Part shown: piece after piece, positions 7,368 through 12,288 of the stretch
How the letters are laid out: every line of letters begins with the position of its first letter
Position numbering within the stretch: position 1 is the stretch's first letter
From: an uncultured Novosphingobium sp.
GTDB lineage: Bacteria > Pseudomonadota > Alphaproteobacteria > Sphingomonadales > Sphingomonadaceae
Direction: 5' to 3'
NCBI GenBank assembly: GCA_938005655.1
Contig: CALLNA010000216.1
Location: 1 to 12,288 of the forward strand
Length of the DNA stretch: 12,288 bases
Program-made: the position numbers and the translations under genes
Notes under the pieces: model-generated
Seen by the model: only the letters and a program-made list of their open reading frames with translations
What the model was told of the DNA's origin: nothing
Database searches by the model: none

Positions 7368-7958
7368 TTAGGGACGCACCGGGCGGTAGTCGCGCCGGCC
7401 GCTTGCCGGATCGTACCAGACCTCGATCAGTTCGCCGGTCTCATCGTCGATGAACCGTTCTCCGGTGGGTTGCCAGGCAGCCGGCGCGGACCCCGTGGCG
7501 GAACGCCGATACCGCGGCTCCAGCGCGATGCCGGCGATGACCAGGGCTCCGAACAGGAGCAGGCCGAGCCCGCCGCCGTGCAGGGCCTCGAGCAGCAGGC
7601 CGCCGCCGATCAAGAGGGCGCCCACCGCATAGCCGACCGTCTTGGCGCCGCCGCTCATCGCGCGGCCGTAGGCGACGACCTCGTTCATCGTCTGCCCGAT
7701 CGAGCCGGAATCGAACCGCATCATTACGACGGCGTCGGCGCCCATCAGCCGGGCGTTCGCGACGAGCCGGTCGACCGCATGGCGGCGCGTATCCTCGACC
7801 AACGAAGTGTATTCCTTGATCTCCCCGCCGATCAGCGAGCGCAGGCCGGCGACGATGTTGCCGCCCAGGCCCCGGCTGCGGACGACCACGCCGAACACCT
7901 GGCCCAGACTTTCCACGGTATCGTGCCCCGCTACGTTCTCGGTCGTCGTGACGATCAT
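7368..7958 (-). CDS. YbjQ/UPF0145-like protein with membrane hairpin and C-terminal tail
   Basis: A protein of 196 residues. Residues 1 to about 102 match the YbjQ (UPF0145) family: MIVTTTENVAGHDTVESLG at the start, the RSRGLGGNIVAGLRSLIGGE block, and LMGADAVVMMRFD followed by EVVAYGRA. YbjQ itself is about 107 residues and forms oligomers; it is sometimes named a heavy-metal-binding domain, but its function is not established. Here it is extended by two glycine- and leucine-rich hydrophobic segments (about 106-124 and 128-146) and a hydrophilic tail with FIDDETGELIEVWYDPASG (169-187). The tail would probably sit on the same side as the YbjQ domain. The ribosome site AAGGAG is 6 bases before the ATG. 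It has its own strong promoter at 8015-8043 and runs divergently from the TonB receptor gene. Confidence 0.8.
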   Translation of the reverse strand: MIVTTTENVAGHDTVESLGQVFGVVVRSRGLGGNIVAGLRSLIGGEIKEYTSLVEDTRRHAVDRLVANARLMGADAVVMMRFDSGSIGQTMNEVVAYGRAMSGGAKTVGYAVGALLIGGGLLLEALHGGGLGLLLFGALVIAGIALEPRYRRSATGSAPAAWQPTGERFIDDETGELIEVWYDPASGRRDYRPVRP

Positions 7959-8014
7959 GCCTGTCTCCTTTTGGTGGGAAGCCTGGTCCCGGGCGAGGGC
8001 CGGCGCTGGCAGCT

Positions 8015-8043
8015 TGTATAACCAATATGGTTCTTGAAGTCAA
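8015..8043 (-). promoter_or_regulatory. Sigma70-type promoter of the YbjQ-like gene
   Basis: Reading the - strand, TTGACT (8043-8038) and TATACA (8020-8015) are exactly 17 bases apart; they match the consensus hexamers at 5 of 6 and 4 of 6 positions. The predicted start near 8008 leaves a leader of about 50 bases before the ATG at 7958. Confidence 0.7.
8020..8032. promoter_or_regulatory. Candidate operator within the promoter spacer
   Basis: AACCA (8020-8024) and TGGTT (8028-8032) form a perfect inverted repeat with a three-base centre, ATA. It fills most of the 17-base spacer of the YbjQ-like promoter and touches the -10 by one base. A bound dimer here would be expected to block RNA polymerase or, for a MerR-type protein, to remodel the promoter. 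The regulator is unknown. Confidence 0.4.
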
Positions 8044-8128
8044 GGGTTTTGCAGCAGATATCTCGTCGCCTCCGTTTTGCCCGAGCAGGCGGGAGTTCGC
8101 CAGTCCGGTGGAAGGGCGCGGCAAGGCA

Positions 8129-8159
8129 CTGACATTTCATAAATGTAATGTTGTATCAT
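8129..8159 (+). promoter_or_regulatory. Candidate promoter of the TonB-dependent receptor gene
   Basis: CTGACA (8129-8134) and TATCAT (8154-8159) each match the sigma70 hexamers at 5 of 6 positions, with a spacer of 19 bases, which is longer than ideal. TGTATC at 8152-8157 is an alternative -10 with a 17-base spacer. A start near 8166 would put the ATG at 8148 outside the transcript and favours the GTG start at 8217. Confidence 0.4.
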
Positions 8160-8162
8160 CTC
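8132..8162 (+). promoter_or_regulatory. Zur-like box and overlapping inverted repeat
   Basis: The 23 bases at 8140-8162 agree with the gammaproteobacterial Zur consensus (AAATGTTATA, one base, then its mirror image) at 16 of 22 defined positions by my count, and AATGTAAT at 8143-8150 equals the half site reported for Agrobacterium-group Zur. Just to the left and overlapping, ACATTT (8132-8137) and AAATGT (8141-8146) form a perfect inverted repeat. The site covers the promoter spacer and -10, where a zinc-loaded repressor would act. The consensus is recalled from memory. Confidence 0.45.
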
Positions 8163-8216
8163 GAATATCTGGATAGAGGCGCCGGCAACGAACAACTGCA
8201 ATCGAAGGGAGCCGAC

Positions 8217-10337
8217 GTGCGACTCGACAAATCCGGCAGTGCCTGTGCCATCGCGACGATCCTGGCCCTGTCCGCCGCGCCCGCCTTCGCCGATGAGGCG
8301 CCGACCCACGATCACGCCAAGGACGACTATCACGAGCGTCCGACCGAGGACATCGTCGTCACCGCGGCGCTGCCCGTCGCGCGCGAGGACACGCTGTCGG
8401 GCGTCGCCGTGCTCAAGGGCGAGGAGCTGACCGCGGCGCTGCGCCCGTCGATCGGCGACACCCTGGCCCGCACTCCGGGCGTGACCGCCAGCTCGTTCGG
8501 CCCCACGGCCTCCCGCCCGATCCTGCGCGGCCTGGAGGGCGAGCGCGTGCGGGTCCTGACCAACGGGATCGGCTCGATCGGCGTCTCCAACCCCTCGGTC
8601 GATCACGCGGCGGTGGTCAATCCGCTGCTGGCCGAGCGGATCGAGGTGCTGCGCGGTCCGCAGTCGTTGCTCTACGGCTCCTCGGCCATCGGCGGGGTGG
8701 TCAACGTGATCGACCGCCGCATTCCCAACGCCGTGCCCGACGAGCCCGTGCACCTGTCGGCCCTGGCTGGCTATGGCTCGGCGGCGAACGAGCGGTCGCT
8801 GGCGGGCTCGGCCGACGTGCGGCTCGGCGGGGGCTGGGTGCTCCATGCCGACGGCAGCTACGACAAGTCCGACGACATCCGCATCGGCGGCTATGCCCTG
8901 ACCCCGGCGCTGCGGGCCGATGCGCTGGCCTCCAGCCTGCTGCCCAATCCCGATCCGGAAATCGACTTCGCCGAGAACGCCGCGGTCAAGGGTACGCTGC
9001 CCAACACCGCCGCGCGGACCTGGACCGCCGCCGTCGGCGCGGCCTACATCGGCGACGGCGGCTCGATCGGCGTGGCCTACAGCCACTACGACAGCCTCTA
9101 CGGTGTGCCGATCCGCTTCGCGACCGAGATCGGGCAGGAGCAGGAAGCGCCGCGTCTCCAGCTCCGCCAGGACCGCATCGACGCCAAGGCCGAGGTCACG
9201 CCGCACGGCAGCGTGATCGACAAGATCGGCCTGCGCTTCGGCTATGCCGACTACAAGCACTTCGAGCTGGAGGAGGACGGCTCGGTCGGCACGGCCTTCT
9301 ACAACCAGGGCATGGAAGGCCGGCTCGAGATCACCCAGGCCAAGCACGGCGGGTGGCAGGGCGTGACCGGCGCCCAGTTCGCCATCCGCGACTTCGACGT
9401 GGTCGGCGACGAGGCTTTCCTGCCGCGCAACTCGACGCGCCAGGTCGGGTTCTTCACCCTCCAGCAGCTTGAGTCCGGTCCCTTCAAGTTCGAAGCCGGC
9501 GCCCGGTTCGAGCACACCACGGCCGATGCCATGCCCGACGCCGCGCAGCCGCAGTTCTTTGACGGCTCGCGCAGCTTCGACGCCTTCTCGTTCTCGGCCG
9601 GCGGCGCCTATACCTTCGCGCCGGGGTGGAAGTTCGGCGTGAACGTCTCGCGCACCGAGCGCGCGCCGGCGGCGGAAGAATTGTTCGCCAACGGCCCGCA
9701 CGCCGGAACCGAGGCCTTCGAGATCGGCGATCCGAGCCTGGCCAAGGAACGCGCGGTCAGCGTCGAGGCGATCCTGCGCGGCAGCGGGCCGGGCTACAGC
9801 CTGGAGGCCTCGTTCTACCACACCTGGTTCGACAACTTCATCTACCAGGCCGCGACCGGCGCGATCGAGGACGGGCTGCCGGTCTATCAGATGAGCCAGG
9901 CGAACGCGCGCTACTACGGCTTCGAGATCCAGGGCCAGGCCACGCTCGCCGATTTCGGCGACTGGAAGCTCTCGGCCGACGCGCTGGTCGACTACGTCCA
10001 TGCGACGATCGACGGCTTCGGCCCGGCGCCGCGCATCCCGCCGCTGCGCGTGCTCGGCGGGCTCGGGCTGAGCTCGCCCTCATGGGACCTGCGCGGCGAG
10101 GTCGAGCACGTCACCGCCCAGAACCGCGTCGCCCCGCTGGAAACGCCGACGCCGGCCTATACCACGGTCAATCTGGAGGCGACCTGGCGTCCGTGGGGCA
10201 AGCAGCGGCCGCTGAGCCTGACCCTGGCGGCGAACAACCTGTTCGACGTCGACGCGCGCCGCCACGCCTCGTTCCTCAAGGACTATGCGCCGCTGGCGGG
10301 TCGGGACATCCGGATCACGGCCAAGCTCGACCTGTGA
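8217..10337 (+). CDS. znuD: TonB-dependent receptor, ZnuD-like (putative zinc uptake)
   Basis: An outer-membrane receptor of 706 residues from the GTG at 8217, which has AAGGGAG 5 bases upstream and gives a clean signal peptide (residues 1-25, ending APAFA). The ATG at 8148 would add 23 residues and lies on the Zur-like box. The mature N-terminus is histidine-rich (THDHAKDDYH), followed by a TonB-box-like EDIVVTA at about 44-50. The plug domain shows TLARTPGVTASSFG, RPILRGLEGERVRVL and IEVLRGPQSLLYGSSAIGG. The barrel carries RAPAAEELFANGPHAGTEAF with EIGDPSL, as in ZnuD zinc receptors, and ends in an aromatic-poor KLDL strand. The His-rich start and the Zur-like box upstream both point to zinc, but metal specificity is inferred; copper or another substrate remains possible. 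No zinc ABC transporter or TonB gene is in the window. Confidence 0.85.
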   Translation: MRLDKSGSACAIATILALSAAPAFADEAPTHDHAKDDYHERPTEDIVVTAALPVAREDTLSGVAVLKGEELTAALRPSIGDTLARTPGVTASSFGPTASRPILRGLEGERVRVLTNGIGSIGVSNPSVDHAAVVNPLLAERIEVLRGPQSLLYGSSAIGGVVNVIDRRIPNAVPDEPVHLSALAGYGSAANERSLAGSADVRLGGGWVLHADGSYDKSDDIRIGGYALTPALRADALASSLLPNPDPEIDFAENAAVKGTLPNTAARTWTAAVGAAYIGDGGSIGVAYSHYDSLYGVPIRFATEIGQEQEAPRLQLRQDRIDAKAEVTPHGSVIDKIGLRFGYADYKHFELEEDGSVGTAFYNQGMEGRLEITQAKHGGWQGVTGAQFAIRDFDVVGDEAFLPRNSTRQVGFFTLQQLESGPFKFEAGARFEHTTADAMPDAAQPQFFDGSRSFDAFSFSAGGAYTFAPGWKFGVNVSRTERAPAAEELFANGPHAGTEAFEIGDPSLAKERAVSVEAILRGSGPGYSLEASFYHTWFDNFIYQAATGAIEDGLPVYQMSQANARYYGFEIQGQATLADFGDWKLSADALVDYVHATIDGFGPAPRIPPLRVLGGLGLSSPSWDLRGEVEHVTAQNRVAPLETPTPAYTTVNLEATWRPWGKQRPLSLTLAANNLFDVDARRHASFLKDYAPLAGRDIRITAKLDL

Positions 10338-10343
10338 CCTCGT

Positions 10344-10360
10344 CCCGGGCCCGGCCCGGG
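10344..10360. terminator. Hairpin between convergent receptor and zapE genes
   Basis: CCCGGG at 10344-10349 and again at 10355-10360 can pair around a five-base loop inside the 27-base gap between the two stop codons. Being symmetric, it could serve both strands. There is no T tract. Confidence 0.45.
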
Positions 10361-10364
10361 GCGA

Positions 10365-11480
10365 TCACTCCTCGCCGTGGCCCAGGGCGAGGTAGTCGGC
10401 GCTCTGCATCTCCTGGAGGCGGCTGATCGTACGGTCGAACTCGAAGCGGCCGTCGCCCTGCTGGTAGAGGTCTTCCGGCGCGGCGTCGGCCGCGACGAAC
10501 AGCTTGACCTTGTATTCGTAGAGCGCGTCGATCAGCGTGACGAAGCGGGTCGCCTCGTTGCGCTGGTCCGGCCCCATCTTCGGGATGCCGACCAGGATCA
10601 CGGTGTGGTAGTGCTTGGCGATGGCGAGATAGTCCGCCGCGCCGCGCGCCTCGCCGCATAGCCGCTTGAAGCTGAACACGGCGACGCCTTTCAGGGCCTT
10701 GGGCACGAACAGCGTCCGCCCGCCGCCGAGGTCGAGCTCGGTCGAGGGGACGTGGTCGATATCCTCGGGGGAATAGTCGGTCAGGCGGAAGAAGACCTCG
10801 CGCACCTGCTCGGTGGCGGCTTCGCCCAGCGGCATGTGCCAGGTCGCCATGCCGCCGAGCCGCTGGAGGCGGTAGTCGACCGGGCCGTTCAGCGTCAGCA
10901 CGTCCAGCTCGCGCTCGATCAGGGCGATGAAGGGCAGGAAGTGCTCGCGGTTGAGGCCGTCCTTGTAGAGCTGGTCCGGCGCGCGGTTCGAGGTGGTGAC
11001 GATGGTCACGCCGTGATCGACGATCAGCGAGGTGAACAGCCGGCTCATGATCATGGCGTCGGCGGAATTGTTCACCACCATCTCGTCGAAGGCGAGGACG
11101 CGGAGCTGCTCGCCGAGCGCGGCGGCGACGGGAAGGATCGGGTCGCCCGCTTCCTTCTTGCGCTCCTCGCGCAGCAGGGCGTGGACCTCCAGCATGAAGG
11201 CGTGGAAATGAACGCGGCGCTTGCGGCGGATTTGCAGGGACTCGTGGAACAGGTCCATCAGCATCGACTTGCCGCGGCCGACCCCGCCCCAGAGATAGAC
11301 GCCGCGCGGCGGCGGGGGCTTGCGGTTCAGCAGCTTGCCGAGCAGGCCGCGTTGGGGAACGGCGGCCTCGAGCTCCCGCTGGAGGCGTTCGAGCCGTTCG
11401 GCGGCTGCGGCCTGCTCCGGATCGGCGCGCAGCTCTCCCGATGCGACCAGCGCCTCGTAGCGGCTGACGATCCCGCTCAT
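10365..11480 (-). CDS. zapE: ZapE, AFG1-type P-loop ATPase
   Basis: A protein of 371 residues, typical of ZapE/AFG1. The Walker A loop GGVGRGKS is at 65-72 and Walker B with LAFDEM has Asp132-Glu133. SADAMIMSRLF follows, and TTSNRAPDQLYKDGLNR is the family's sensor-like block. In E. coli ZapE associates with the cell-division ring and affects FtsZ stability under low oxygen or heat; the mitochondrial relative AFG1 works on respiratory-chain subunits. The protein is cytoplasmic or membrane-associated without a signal peptide. Its ATG overlaps the stop of the thioesterase gene by four bases (ATGA), so the two are translationally coupled. Position downstream of sdhB recurs in alphaproteobacteria and fits the AFG1 link to respiratory complexes, though that link is inference here. 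Confidence 0.93.
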   Translation of the reverse strand: MSGIVSRYEALVASGELRADPEQAAAAERLERLQRELEAAVPQRGLLGKLLNRKPPPPRGVYLWGGVGRGKSMLMDLFHESLQIRRKRRVHFHAFMLEVHALLREERKKEAGDPILPVAAALGEQLRVLAFDEMVVNNSADAMIMSRLFTSLIVDHGVTIVTTSNRAPDQLYKDGLNREHFLPFIALIERELDVLTLNGPVDYRLQRLGGMATWHMPLGEAATEQVREVFFRLTDYSPEDIDHVPSTELDLGGGRTLFVPKALKGVAVFSFKRLCGEARGAADYLAIAKHYHTVILVGIPKMGPDQRNEATRFVTLIDALYEYKVKLFVAADAAPEDLYQQGDGRFEFDRTISRLQEMQSADYLALGHGEE

Positions 11481-11938
11481 CGCCGCGACGGCTTGCGGAT
11501 GGTGCCGGCGAAGGAGGCGACGATGTTCTCGTCCTGCACCACCAGCCCGCGCAGGAAGATCATCCGCCCGGTCTCGCGCAGAAGGTCGACCACGGCGTCG
11601 AGCGGCTTGCCGAGGTCCCCGGCGCCGATGAACTGGGCCGAGAGGTCGACGGTCATCGAGCGGCCGGCATCGATCCCGCGCAGGACATAGGCGGCCGCGA
11701 ACAGCGAGACGTCGGCGAAGCCGAGGACGATCCCGCCGTGGACCCGGCCGCCGGTATTGCCGTGTTCATGGCGCGGGAACATCCGCAGTCGGGCGGTGGC
11801 GGCCCCTTCGGCGCGCACGAGCTGCCTACCCAGCACCACATCGTTGTAGCGGGTGGGATCGGCCATCACCCAACGCTTCCAGCCCGGGTTCTCCGGGTCG
11901 GGCTCGCAGATGAAATTGGTGAGGGGGGCGGTATCCAA
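11477..11938 (-). CDS. PaaI-type hotdog-fold thioesterase
   Basis: A protein of about 153 residues with the PaaI thioesterase core: GNTGGRVHGGIVLGFADVSL contains the HGG motif followed by Asp on the hotdog helix, and later MTVDLSAQFIGAG is the second strand pair. Members hydrolyse acyl-CoA thioesters, usually as cytoplasmic tetramers; the acyl group here is not predictable. The start is uncertain. No ATG is available near the N-terminus; a TTG at 11938 lies 8 bases after the ribosome-site-like GAGGT, while the TTG at 11944 is too close to it. An internal ATG (MADPTRYN) would remove about 25 residues that look like the family's usual N-terminus. It overlaps zapE by four bases and follows sdhB after 126 bases. 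Confidence 0.85.
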   Translation of the reverse strand: MDTAPLTNFICEPDPENPGWKRWVMADPTRYNDVVLGRQLVRAEGAATARLRMFPRHEHGNTGGRVHGGIVLGFADVSLFAAAYVLRGIDAGRSMTVDLSAQFIGAGDLGKPLDAVVDLLRETGRMIFLRGLVVQDENIVASFAGTIRKPSRR

Positions 11939-11981
11939 AATCAATACCTCGACCAGACCCGTTCGTCCCGGGCTTGCCGAG

Positions 11982-12031
11982 GGACCGCTCCTTTCCCCGG
12001 GCGGTGCGCCGGGGTCGAGAAAGGCCGGTCC
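11982..12031. repeat. Long imperfect hairpin between sdhB and the thioesterase gene
   Basis: Three nested inverted pairs share one centre: GGACCG (11982-11987) with CGGTCC (12026-12031), CCTTTC (11990-11995) with GAAAGG (12019-12024), and CCCCGG (11995-12000) with CCGGGG (12009-12014). The loop is about 8 bases or less. It sits 34 bases behind the sdhB stop. It may terminate the sdh transcript or protect its 3' end, but there is no T tract on either strand. Confidence 0.5.
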
Positions 12032-12064
12032 TTCACAAGCTCGCGACGGACGGTTGGAGAGCGC

Positions 12065-12288
12065 TCAGACGTGCCGTTCCGCCTGCATCTTCTTGATCTC
12101 GGCGATGGCGCGCGCCGGGGACAGGCCCTTGGGGCAGACGTTGGCGCAGTTCATGATCGTGTGGCAGCGGTAGAGGCGGAAGGGGTCCTCCAACTCGTCG
12201 AGCCGCTCGCCGGTCATCTCGTCGCGGCTGTCGGCCAGCCAGCGATAGGCCTGGAGCAGGATCGCCGGGCCGAGGAACTTGTCGCTGT
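12065..12288 (-). CDS. sdhB: Succinate dehydrogenase iron-sulfur subunit, C-terminal part
   Basis: The last 73 codons of sdhB, reading in from the right window edge to a TGA at 12067-12065; the start lies outside. The translation includes GPAILLQAYRWLADSRDEMT, then FRLYRCHTIMNCANVCPKGL and ends in AIAEIKKMQAERHV. This is the C-terminal ferredoxin-like domain of SdhB, with cysteines of the C-x5-C-x3-CP pattern that hold the [3Fe-4S] and [4Fe-4S] clusters. SdhB passes electrons from the flavoprotein SdhA to ubiquinone at the membrane subunits, in the TCA cycle and respiratory chain. The remaining sdh genes are expected just beyond the window in the same direction. The identification is secure although about 190 residues are missing. 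Confidence 0.95.
   Translation of the reverse strand, partial: SDKFLGPAILLQAYRWLADSRDEMTGERLDELEDPFRLYRCHTIMNCANVCPKGLSPARAIAEIKKMQAERHV

Noticed and set aside
7955..8140. Small - strand frame of 61 codons in the divergent intergenic region
   Set aside because: Its translation is Arg/Pro/Cys-rich without a motif and it runs across the YbjQ-like promoter and operator.
8040..10001. Open frame of about 650 codons on the - strand opposite the TonB receptor gene
   Set aside because: It is a shadow of the receptor's codon bias; the receptor has a signal peptide, plug and barrel motifs.
11853..12173. + strand frame of about 106 codons near the right end
   Set aside because: It runs antisense through the sdhB end and the hairpin and has no recognisable domain.

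Overview
The window is GC-rich (dense, tightly packed genes, strong G/C third positions, GTG and TTG starts) and reads as the chromosome of an alphaproteobacterium, most likely a sphingomonad. Pointers are the XrtA (exosortase A) exopolysaccharide genes, a sphingomonad-type TonB-dependent receptor, and the order sdhB - thioesterase - zapE. The taxonomic call is inference; there is no rRNA gene or other marker here.

Left part (1-5445, + strand): the downstream half of an exosortase/exopolysaccharide operon. A FemAB-like protein (cut by the window edge), a PEP-CTERM/EpsH-type sugar transferase, XrtA fused to an EpsI domain, and an AsnB-like amidotransferase follow one another with 1- and 11-base overlaps and an 11-base gap. 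Together they belong to the system that makes an extracellular polysaccharide and sorts PEP-CTERM proteins to the cell surface. No PEP-CTERM target gene is visible in the window.

Middle (5446-6582, + strand): after a 177-base leader that carries its own promoter-like elements, CtrA- and CcrM-like motifs and a GC-rich palindrome, lies a crotonase-fold protein. It keeps both catalytic glutamates of RpfF, the synthase of diffusible cis-2-unsaturated fatty acid signals (DSF). A candidate quorum-signal gene directly behind an exopolysaccharide/exosortase operon is the most interesting point of the window.

From 6590 to 7958 (- strand): a pirin-family bicupin and a YbjQ-like protein with an added membrane and C-terminal segment. 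The YbjQ-like gene has a clear sigma70-type promoter with a palindrome in the spacer. The 258-base divergent region (7959-8216) also carries a promoter and a Zur-like box facing right, in front of a ZnuD-like TonB-dependent receptor (8217-10337) that probably takes up zinc.

Right part (10365-12288, - strand): sdhB (C-terminal part only), a PaaI-type hotdog thioesterase and zapE. The last two are joined by an ATGA overlap, and zapE converges on the receptor gene. A long imperfect hairpin separates sdhB from the thioesterase. There are no tRNA or rRNA genes, CRISPR arrays, insertion sequences or phage genes that I can see, and no gene-free stretch longer than 258 bases.
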